DNA of 33,365 nt from assembly GCA_014239255.1 (NCBI GenBank), contig JAAZZE010000022.1, forward strand, positions 1-33,365, written 5' to 3'. How positions within the stretch are numbered: position 1 is the first letter of the stretch; each line of letters starts with the position of its first letter. The stretch is from Gammaproteobacteria bacterium (GTDB taxonomy: Bacteria; Pseudomonadota; Gammaproteobacteria; Arenicellales; UBA868). Below, in pieces: positions 18,472 through 25,439 of this stretch. Under the pieces are notes generated by a model, which ran no database searches, was not told the origin of the DNA, and saw nothing but the letters and a program-made list of their open reading frames with translations. Position numbers and translations under genes: made by a program.

Positions 18472-19677
18472 TTGAATACTAATTTGAAGGGCAAGCGGAT
18501 CCTGATTTACAGCCACGACTCATTTGGTCTTGGACATTTGCGTCGCTGCCGTACTATTGCCCACGCCCTGGTAGATCATTTTGCAGGTCTTAATGTTCTG
18601 ATCATCTCAGGCTCTCCGATTATTGGTAGTTTCGATTTCAAGAGTCGGGTGGATTTCGTACGAATACCAGGTGTCGTCAAGTTGCGCGGTGGGGACTATA
18701 CCTCGCTGTCGGAGCATATCGATCTCGTTCAGACTCTGGAGTTGCGCTCTTCGATCATTGCGCAAACTGCAGCTACGTTTGCGCCAGATCTTTTTCTGGT
18801 AGATAAAGAGCCGCTGGGGCTACGCGGCGAGGTGGCCATCACTCTGGAAACGCTTCGGCGAAAAGGAGTCCAAACGGTACTTGGTTTGCGGGACATCTTG
18901 GATGATTCGGTACTGTTAAAAGCTGACTGGGAGAATCGCGGTACACCCAAGGATCTTGAGAACTACTTTGAGGAGATCTGGGTCTTCGGGGTAAAGGCGA
19001 TGGGCAACCCGCTGGCAGGCCTCGAGGTGAGTGATCGGTCGCAGGAGATGACCGTTTATACCGGTTACCTCAAGCGCACAATACCCGAGATGACAAAAGC
19101 GCCCGTTAGTCTTCCAACAGATCCATTTTTGCTGGTGACCCCAGGCGGTGGCGGCGATGGGGAAACACTGGTTGACTGGGTGTTGAGTGCGCTCGAGAGT
19201 CAGCCACGGCCGGCCGTGCCGGTGGTCATCGTGTTGGGACCGTTTATGGCGCAAACGCTCAGGCGCGGATTTCAGCGTCGAGTCTCTCATTTGAAAGATG
19301 TACATGTCATCACTTTCGATGCCAATATGGAGTTGCTGATGGATCGCGCGGTCGGCGTGGTTGCCATGGGTGGATACAACACCTTTTGCGAAATCCTCTC
19401 TTTGGACAAGCGCGCTGTATTGGTGCCTCGGTCGACGCCACGCATGGAGCAGACCCTGCGTGCCCGTCGGGCAGCATCGTTGGGTCTGATTGCAATGCTT
19501 GATAGTGAAGGCGATCGCTCACCACAGGCAATGTCTGTCGCGCTTCGCGCGCTTGAGCGGCAAGCATTACCATCCGCTACGGGCGCCAACGCGCTGCTAT
19601 CGGGCTTGGAGGTCATTTGCGAACGGGTTGATACTCTTCTTGGTGGCGGACCTATTCATCACCAGGATATCGCCTGA
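18472..19677 (+). CDS. Predicted glycosyltransferase, GT28/MurG-like (COG4671 type), first copy
   Basis: Putative cytoplasmic GT-B fold glycosyltransferase of 401 residues. The N-terminal ILIYSHDSFGLGHLRRC (GLGHLRR at 19-25) resembles the acceptor-side loop of MurG-like enzymes. The C-terminal half has the nucleotide-sugar-binding glycine loop TPGGGGDG (223-230) and MGGYNTFCEIL (299-309). I recognise this as the poorly characterised COG4671 group; donor and acceptor are unknown. The start is TTG at 18472, five bases after the MaoC stop. A second, diverged protein of the same type follows 26 bases later. Two adjacent related transferases suggest successive transfer steps or a heterodimer. Confidence 0.75.
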   Translation: MNTNLKGKRILIYSHDSFGLGHLRRCRTIAHALVDHFAGLNVLIISGSPIIGSFDFKSRVDFVRIPGVVKLRGGDYTSLSEHIDLVQTLELRSSIIAQTAATFAPDLFLVDKEPLGLRGEVAITLETLRRKGVQTVLGLRDILDDSVLLKADWENRGTPKDLENYFEEIWVFGVKAMGNPLAGLEVSDRSQEMTVYTGYLKRTIPEMTKAPVSLPTDPFLLVTPGGGGDGETLVDWVLSALESQPRPAVPVVIVLGPFMAQTLRRGFQRRVSHLKDVHVITFDANMELLMDRAVGVVAMGGYNTFCEILSLDKRAVLVPRSTPRMEQTLRARRAASLGLIAMLDSEGDRSPQAMSVALRALERQALPSATGANALLSGLEVICERVDTLLGGGPIHHQDIA

Positions 19678-19703
19678 CCGACTGGCGAGGCAGTTCTCGA
19701 ATC

Positions 19704-20831
19704 TTGGTTCTCTTTTATGTTCAACACCTGCTGGGTATCGGACATTTTCGCCGCACATTAGCACTGGCGCGTGCTTGCGTTGACGCGGGCGTCGGGGCAC
19801 AAGTGATCAGCGGTGGGATGCCGGTACAACCCACCTCGGGGACCGCGGTTCGGGTCCACCAGCTTGAGCCCGTTCGCAGCGCTGATCTGTATTTTTCAGC
19901 GGTTGTAGATTCCCAGGGTAAGCCAGTCACTCAACATTTACAGCAAAGGCGTAGTAAGCAACTACTGGACCTCTTCCACGATCTGAATCCCAAAATGCTG
20001 GTAACCGAACTCTTTCCGTTCGGCAGGCGCAGATTCCGGTTTGAGCTTTTGCCATTGCTTGAAGCTGCAAAAACTCAGGGAACCGGTGTCGTTTGTTCAG
20101 TGCGCGATAGCATACAACGCCGCACAGCCGACCGCGAAGCAGAAACCGTTAAGGTTTTACGTTCTTATTATCAAAAGGTACTGATACACGGTGTAGAGAA
20201 TTTTTTACCTTTTTCAGACTCGTTCGGTAAAGCCCGCGAGGTTGATGATTTACTGCATTACACGGGTTTGGTCGATGCCGGGCCGGGGACGATGCCAGAC
20301 ACTATTGGAGAGGATGAAATCATCGTATCGGCTGGAGGCGGTGCGGCAGGGAATGCATTGTATCGGTGCGCGGTCGACGCTGCTGCTCTGTCGCGTTATC
20401 CCGATGTGCGGTGGCGGATACTGGCTGGCGCGACGCCCGACTCGCAAGCATTAAGCCACCTGCGAGACCGGGCGCTCAAGCGCGTTATCATCGAGCCAAA
20501 CCGCCCGGATTTCCGGACGCTTTTAAAAGGCTGTCGGTTGTCTGTTTCGCAGATCGGATACAACAGCACGGTTGATCTTCTGGTAAGCGGTGCGCCAGCG
20601 CTGGTGGTGCCCTTTACTGGTGACGGTAACGAGACCGAACAAGGTGCACGGGCAGCGCGCCTGCATCAGCAAGGCCGGGTTGTGGTACTTGATGAGTCGG
20701 TGCTGACACCCGTGGCGCTGGCCAAAGCAGTGGATGATCTGCTAGAGAGTGGTCCGGTGCGTTTCCAGCGGCAAAGCTGTAACGGCGCCAAGGTCACAGC
20801 TCAATATCTTAAACGGTGTTTGGCGGGATGA
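19704..20831 (+). CDS. Predicted glycosyltransferase, GT28/MurG-like (COG4671 type), second copy
   Basis: Second GT-B type protein, 375 residues. VLFYVQHLLGIGHFRRTLAL puts the GIGHFRR loop at 11-17. SAGGGAAG at 209-216 and SQIGYNSTVDLL at 282-293 match the positions of the equivalent motifs in the gene before it. Beyond these motifs the two sequences look strongly diverged, so this is not a recent duplication. The start is a TTG at 19704 with only a distant GAGG, and this codon is uncertain; the preceding in-frame RI- would extend a typical family N-terminus (RILVLFYVQ) but offers no standard start. The acetyltransferase start overlaps its stop (ATGA). Sugar and acceptor are unknown. Confidence 0.72.
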   Translation: MVLFYVQHLLGIGHFRRTLALARACVDAGVGAQVISGGMPVQPTSGTAVRVHQLEPVRSADLYFSAVVDSQGKPVTQHLQQRRSKQLLDLFHDLNPKMLVTELFPFGRRRFRFELLPLLEAAKTQGTGVVCSVRDSIQRRTADREAETVKVLRSYYQKVLIHGVENFLPFSDSFGKAREVDDLLHYTGLVDAGPGTMPDTIGEDEIIVSAGGGAAGNALYRCAVDAAALSRYPDVRWRILAGATPDSQALSHLRDRALKRVIIEPNRPDFRTLLKGCRLSVSQIGYNSTVDLLVSGAPALVVPFTGDGNETEQGARAARLHQQGRVVVLDESVLTPVALAKAVDDLLESGPVRFQRQSCNGAKVTAQYLKRCLAG

Positions 20832-21274
20832 GCCCGCGGCCGCCAGGACAGCTGACTTTCCGGCCTTTTTCGGCTGCTGATCTCGACCCGCTTTTAAAGC
20901 TGTGGTGCGTTTGTGATCTGACCCGACCCTGGAACGACCCAGAAGATGATATACGCCAGTGCCTTAACAACCCCTCATCAGCTTTACTGATTGCAGAGCA
21001 GGATAGGCGCCTTTGCGGCAGTGTCATGATGGGCTGTGATGGACACCGCGGCTGGGTCTATTATCTTGCAGTTGATCCGATCTGCCGACACCAGGGTATT
21101 GGACGAGCGCTAATGGTCCAGGCAGAGAATTGGATGCGTGAGCGGGATGTACCCAAGATTCAGGCTATGATCCGCAGTGATAATTTGGCGGTGCGTGGGT
21201 TTTATGGAAGGTTGGATTATCGCGACGGTGATGTCCAACTGGTGCAGAAGTGGCTCAAAGACGTTGATTCTTAA
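20828..21274 (+). CDS. GNAT-family N-acetyltransferase (YpeA-like)
   Basis: GCN5-related acetyltransferase of 148 residues. The acetyl-CoA pyrophosphate loop is visible as DPICRHQGIGRALM (R/QxxGxG/A). AVRGFYGRLDYRDGDV is the usual last part of the fold, and GHRGWVYYLAVD is the beta-strand before the loop. It looks like the YpeA group, whose substrate is not known to me. I chose the ATG at 20828 because it forms a four-base ATGA overlap with the preceding transferase stop; a GTG at 20816 is an alternative. The last 20 bases overlap, in antisense, the 3' end of the P1 peptidase gene. Sugar acetylation is an attractive guess from context only. Confidence 0.78.
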   Translation: MSPRPPGQLTFRPFSAADLDPLLKLWCVCDLTRPWNDPEDDIRQCLNNPSSALLIAEQDRRLCGSVMMGCDGHRGWVYYLAVDPICRHQGIGRALMVQAENWMRERDVPKIQAMIRSDNLAVRGFYGRLDYRDGDVQLVQKWLKDVDS

Positions 21275-22373
21275 GCCTGCCGTAGCGACCTGCCAGATCG
21301 ACAAGAGCGGTATGATCGATTGCGCGGCAGTCGTGTCCAGCTGGACGTAAAGTCGTCATACTTTTGGCCGCTACCAGAGCGTTGACAACAGCCTCTTCGA
21401 TGCCCTCGACAGCGCCAGCATATAACGGGTCGCACAACTCATCACCGATCCAGGAAAATTGCTCATGCCTTTGAGCCATATCGCTGATAGGCATCGGGTT
21501 AGCCGTGCTTAAAGCGAGAAAAATATCTCCGGAGCTGTTGCCACCAGTTGTGCCGCCTCGGCCGACGCCAATACTGCCCCGTTTGGCCACCCGCTGGAGC
21601 TGGTGAGGCATTAACGGGGCATCAGTTGCAATAACAGCAATAATGGATCCGGTCTCGTTGTCGCGGGGCAGGATACTGTCGCTAAGATGGTGACCAACGG
21701 GAACACCCAGAATAGTGAGATCAGTACGTCGACCATGGTTGGCCTGTACCAGAACGCCAACCGTGAAGTCTCTCTCGCCAAGAGTGACACAGCGCGAAGC
21801 CGTTCCGGTGCCGCCTTTAAAGTCGTAACAGATCATTCCTGTGCCACCGCCGACGTTGCCTTCGGCAACGGGGCCTGAAGCTGCACTGTCCAGTGCGTCA
21901 CGCGCGTCAGCCTCGGTAACGTGCAGGCCGTTAATGTCATTAAGAACACCGTCGTAGGTCTCGGCAACGACCGGCATAGCCCAAAGATGTTCACTTCCCC
22001 AGTGTTGGGGGTAAGCATCAATGATCCATTGCACTGCGGCCTGGTGCACCCGGCCAACGCTATGGGTATTGGTGATCATCACTGGGCCAATGAAGTATCC
22101 GCCATCGGTTATCCAGTGGGTGCCGGTCATCTCGCCATTGCCATTGAGGGCATGAGTTCCCGCCCAGATAGGCTTAGGCACTGGATCCCGTCCTCGGGGC
22201 AAAATAGCCGTCACACCGGTGCGCACCGGGCCTCGGCCGACGTGCAATGGCCCGTCACCTTTGACCAGGGTCGAAAATCCAACTTCTACGCCTGGAACGT
22301 CGGTAATAGCGTTGTTGACCCCAGGTGTTCCTGGAAAAGCCAGCCCTAACTCTCGAGCGCGTAGTAAGTTCAT
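21255..22373 (-). CDS. P1-family peptidase (DmpA-like aminopeptidase)
   Basis: N-terminal-nucleophile hydrolase of the DmpA/BapA family, 372 residues. These proteins cut themselves into two chains, exposing a nucleophilic Ser. The expected cleavage site is Asn279-Ser280 in GGTTGGNSSGDIFLA. The N-terminal GTPGVNNAITDVPGVEVGFSTL, VRTGVTAILPRG and the GHHLSDSILPRDNETGSIIAVIATDAPL segment are family hallmarks. Characterised members release N-terminal D-, L- or beta-amino acids. No signal peptide is seen. It follows the histidine phosphatase by 7 bases and is the last gene of the minus-strand operon. A role on an amino-acid-bearing glycan or peptide is possible; plain peptide catabolism is equally so. 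Confidence 0.85.
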   Translation of the reverse strand: MNLLRARELGLAFPGTPGVNNAITDVPGVEVGFSTLVKGDGPLHVGRGPVRTGVTAILPRGRDPVPKPIWAGTHALNGNGEMTGTHWITDGGYFIGPVMITNTHSVGRVHQAAVQWIIDAYPQHWGSEHLWAMPVVAETYDGVLNDINGLHVTEADARDALDSAASGPVAEGNVGGGTGMICYDFKGGTGTASRCVTLGERDFTVGVLVQANHGRRTDLTILGVPVGHHLSDSILPRDNETGSIIAVIATDAPLMPHQLQRVAKRGSIGVGRGGTTGGNSSGDIFLALSTANPMPISDMAQRHEQFSWIGDELCDPLYAGAVEGIEEAVVNALVAAKSMTTLRPAGHDCRAIDHTALVDLAGRYGRLKNQRL

Positions 22374-22380
22374 TTCTTTG

Positions 22381-22977
22381 TTACTCGGTTGGGCGGGTTG
22401 CCAGCGGAATATTCAGCACATCTACTTCTAAACGGTTGTTTGAGACGCGATAACAATGGGCGCAATGGTCCCGCAATTTTACCGGCGGGTCACAGGTCAT
22501 ATCCCAATTCGTAGCAAGACTCAGGGCAGCACGCAGCAATCCTTTATGGCAAACGGCGATGGCCGGCAATTCGTCGCTGGTGCATGAGAATAGCCAGTGT
22601 GCCAGGCGCTCGCGGACCTCGCGAGGACTTTCACCTTCGGGCGGGCGAAAATCTAGCCCTTGGGTTTCGTTACTGTGTAGGCCTGCCGGATCCTGTTGTC
22701 GTAATTCTCCCAACGTAAAACCCTCCCAGGCGCCCCAGTTCATTTCCTGCAGTGCTGAAACGGGTTCCGGATCAGGGTAGCCAAGCAACCCGGCGGTCTG
22801 GCGGGTACGCCGCAGAGGGCTTGCATAACAGCGCCAGCCATCGTATCGATGGGGAATGCACCAGGACCGAACCAATGCTTCACCTTCGGGGCTGAGCGAT
22901 GTATCGGTATGGCCCTGAATCCGGCCCGCCGCATTCCACTCGGTTGGACCGTGGCGCAGGAAAAGGATCTCACTCAT
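22381..22977 (-). CDS. Histidine phosphatase family protein
   Basis: Phosphoglycerate-mutase-like phosphatase of 198 residues. LRHGPTEWNAAGRIQGHTD contains the phosphohistidine His9 between Arg8 and Gly10. Glu78 (LQEMNWGAWEG) and His144 (AVCHKG) complete the catalytic centre, and SPLRRTRQTA is the family arginine motif. CobC/GpmB-type phosphatases share this pattern; the substrate is undefined. Its ATG overlaps the preceding GT4 stop by one base (TAATG), so translation is coupled to a glycosyltransferase. That suggests, without proof, removal of phosphate from a sugar phosphate in glycan synthesis. Confidence 0.83.
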   Translation of the reverse strand: MSEILFLRHGPTEWNAAGRIQGHTDTSLSPEGEALVRSWCIPHRYDGWRCYASPLRRTRQTAGLLGYPDPEPVSALQEMNWGAWEGFTLGELRQQDPAGLHSNETQGLDFRPPEGESPREVRERLAHWLFSCTSDELPAIAVCHKGLLRAALSLATNWDMTCDPPVKLRDHCAHCYRVSNNRLEVDVLNIPLATRPTE

Positions 22978-24113
22978 TAAGGCTGCATCTGTAACAAGAA
23001 CTGGTGTATCCGACTGGCAGCGGCATCAAAATCGTGCTGCTTAAGGAATTTATCGCGGGCATTCAAAGACATCTGCCGACGCAGATCAGCATCTTCGAGA
23101 AGTTTACGTATCGAACTTGCAAAAACCACTGGCTCGGGTGGCCGCGTCAGCAGGCCGGTTTGCCCGTCGTTTACCAAACTGGCGACACCGTCAGTATATC
23201 CGGCCACAACGGGTAGGCCGTGGCGATGAGCCTCAAGTATCGCCATGCCGAATGCTTCGTTCATCGCGGGCCAGGTGAATAGGTCGGCCGCAGCCAGCAG
23301 ATCCGCTGTTGCCAAGGGATCGAGCTGGCCACAAAAACAGACCCGCTGTTGCGCCACGGACGCAAAGGCTTTTTCAATTTCTGTCCGTGCTGGGCCGTCG
23401 CCGACAAGGATAATCTGCCAGGGTAGATCTTCTGTAAGTGATAGTGACTGCGCAAGCATTGAGTATGATCTACTCTTATCACCAGTACGCATCATTGCCA
23501 CCGCTATCAGCCAAGGTTGGTCGACAGCCAAACCGTAATGCTTTGCGAGTTTTGCACGGCGCTCGCGATGCGGGCGATCTGATGGGAGGGCATCGACTAA
23601 AAACGGTTTAAGCAGTAACTGACGGGCATCGGGGTTGAGCAGTCCCTGGATGCACTTAAGATCCCGCGGGTTCAACGAGAGTACCCCGCGAGCCTGCGAT
23701 AGCGCTTTAGCTGTTTGTCGAAGACCTATGTCCCAGGGCCCGTTCTCCTGGCTGGGGGCGTAGGAGGCTTCTGCAACGACGTAGGGAATCCCCAGACGTG
23801 TCGTCACGCTAGGGCCGATCCAATCGGGCGCCTTATGGTAGAGATGGTAACTGAACCATAAATCGGGCTGCTCCCCAGCGGTCGCCGTTAACAGTTGTTC
23901 CGATAGTCGCTCAGCTTCCAAGCCCGCATCTTTGGCTAACTCGCGTTGCCGTTTGGGGTCCCCCTGGATATCCAACGAGCGAAAACGACTCATTAGACTG
24001 ACCCGATGGCCAGTATGCTCAAATACACGCCACATCAACTGAGCGAGAGCCCGGTCCCCAGAAGGTGCAGGGTGATCCGGCGCCTTTAGGGGCGCGTAAA
24101 AGCCAATATGCAT
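22977..24113 (-). CDS. Glycosyltransferase family 4-like protein
   Basis: GT-B fold glycosyltransferase of 378 residues. The N-terminus is MHIGFYAPLKAPDHPAPSGD. The C-terminal donor-binding half has ILVGDGPAR, and the EX7E motif Glu286-Glu294 in NEAFGMAILEAHRHGLPVV, followed by GYTDGVASLV. It should transfer a sugar from a nucleotide donor with retention, the usual outcome in GT4. Sugar and acceptor are not predictable. It is coupled to both neighbours by one-base TAATG overlaps. Proteins with this N-terminus seem familiar to me from alpha- and gammaproteobacterial clusters beside the same partners; that is recollection, not a search. Confidence 0.83.
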   Translation of the reverse strand: MHIGFYAPLKAPDHPAPSGDRALAQLMWRVFEHTGHRVSLMSRFRSLDIQGDPKRQRELAKDAGLEAERLSEQLLTATAGEQPDLWFSYHLYHKAPDWIGPSVTTRLGIPYVVAEASYAPSQENGPWDIGLRQTAKALSQARGVLSLNPRDLKCIQGLLNPDARQLLLKPFLVDALPSDRPHRERRAKLAKHYGLAVDQPWLIAVAMMRTGDKSRSYSMLAQSLSLTEDLPWQIILVGDGPARTEIEKAFASVAQQRVCFCGQLDPLATADLLAAADLFTWPAMNEAFGMAILEAHRHGLPVVAGYTDGVASLVNDGQTGLLTRPPEPVVFASSIRKLLEDADLRRQMSLNARDKFLKQHDFDAAASRIHQFLLQMQP

Positions 24114-25345
24114 TAGCGTGACTTGCTTGCCGAGCTCAGCAGGGCCAGCAACGGCTTAATGTTTGAGGCGTGATCGAAATCCTCACGCAGCCGCTGTAAT
24201 GCCGCAAGTCCGAACTGGCGACGAAGTACGGGGTGTGTGACTGCGCGGCGGATAGCGCCCGACAGCATCGTTGCGTCGTCTGCTGGCACTAGCAGACCCT
24301 GGTGTTCGTTTTCGATGAACTCCTGGATCCCAGGCAGAGCGCAGGAAATACTGGCGAGCCTCTGGCTGGCAGCTTCCATCAGCACATTGGGTAGCCCGTC
24401 CCGGTCTCCTGAGGGGGTGATCCGGCTCGGCAGAACGAAAAGATCACTGTCACGGTACCAGTGAAGGATCTGTTCGGCTGGCAAAGGGCCCAGCCACTGG
24501 ATGTGCTCCGTCAGCCCGAGCTCGGCGGCAATAGCCTTTAAAGAATGTAGTTGTTCTCCACCACCCGCATGGCGCCATTGCCAGTGTATTTCGCCCGGTA
24601 GTTGGGCCAGGGCGCATAACAGCACATCGAAGCCCTTTTTTGGCACAGCCCGGCCCACACTGAGAATCCGCACTGGGAAATCGGGATCAGAACCATCGCG
24701 ATCGCTCGCAATTGGCCCCGGGTCGGAAAATAGATCTCCATCGAGGCCGTGGTATAGCCGATGCAGCTGGTCGCCCTCATTTGCCAGCACCGCGAGGTGC
24801 TGATAGCCGTTTTCAGTACAGGTTACCGCCCACGTGCAGTCCGCGAGTTTTTCGGTTTTCTCCCACTTGGGCGTAGTCCATATGTCCTTGGCGTGAGCAG
24901 AGAAGGACCAGGGCAGGTGCCGAATAGTTGCCGCGTAACGTGTCACAGATGCCGGGGTGTGTAGAAAATGAGCATAAAGATGTTTGGTTTTTTCGGATAA
25001 CTCGGCAGCGAGCACCAGGGATTGTCCAAAGCGGCGAATTCGGTTCGCTGAGAAATCTCTCCTTAAATCGGCCAGCCAAATTTGCCGTGCCCTCTGGTAG
25101 CCTGCAAGCCGTCTGGCGATCCGCCAGCTATTCCAGACCCGCAGCGGCTCCTGGTAGAGGTATTCGGGGAGATAGTTGACGGGTGAATGAATCTTTGAAT
25201 GAATCGGATGGGTATGCGGGTCTGTCGGGTGTCGAAGCGAAACCAGTTGTAGCTCGATACCCTCGCGCTCCAGGGTGTAAATTTCCTGCGCAATGAAGGT
25301 CTCGGACAGGCGGGGATAGCCTTTAAGCACCACGGCGACTGACAT
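24113..25345 (-). CDS. Glycosyltransferase family 4-like protein (WcaL-like N-terminus)
   Basis: Second GT4-type transferase, 410 residues. The N-terminal VVLKGYPRLSETFIAQEIYT is typical of colanic-acid WcaL-like and related polysaccharide transferases. SVGRAVPKKGFD (Arg232, Lys236/237) contacts the donor phosphates. The second acidic motif is DGLPNVLME (Asp316 to Glu324), with Asp in place of the usual first Glu. I start at ATG 25345 since it gives the family N-terminus; a TTG at 25378 would add 11 residues. It is the first gene of the minus-strand operon and diverges from the ABC transporter across 94 bases. Likely role: sugar transfer in an envelope polysaccharide or glycolipid. Confidence 0.82.
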   Translation of the reverse strand: MSVAVVLKGYPRLSETFIAQEIYTLEREGIELQLVSLRHPTDPHTHPIHSKIHSPVNYLPEYLYQEPLRVWNSWRIARRLAGYQRARQIWLADLRRDFSANRIRRFGQSLVLAAELSEKTKHLYAHFLHTPASVTRYAATIRHLPWSFSAHAKDIWTTPKWEKTEKLADCTWAVTCTENGYQHLAVLANEGDQLHRLYHGLDGDLFSDPGPIASDRDGSDPDFPVRILSVGRAVPKKGFDVLLCALAQLPGEIHWQWRHAGGGEQLHSLKAIAAELGLTEHIQWLGPLPAEQILHWYRDSDLFVLPSRITPSGDRDGLPNVLMEAASQRLASISCALPGIQEFIENEHQGLLVPADDATMLSGAIRRAVTHPVLRRQFGLAALQRLREDFDHASNIKPLLALLSSASKSR

Positions 25346-25403
25346 ATCGATAACGCTTCCTTTTCTTTGCCCACGCAATCAAAACAGCCAATCCGCGGCG
25401 ATG

Positions 25404-25412
25404 TGTTATAAG
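25404..25412 (+). promoter_or_regulatory. Candidate extended -10 promoter of the ABC transporter gene
   Basis: TGTTATAAG matches the extended -10 form TGnTATAAT with one mismatch, and would start transcription about 20 bases before the ATG at 25440. The core TTATAA is self-complementary, so the minus strand also shows TATAAC facing the glycosyltransferase operon. No clear -35 is seen for either. Confidence 0.32.
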
Positions 25413-25439
25413 GCGTCTATTATCCGCTGAAACTAGCCA

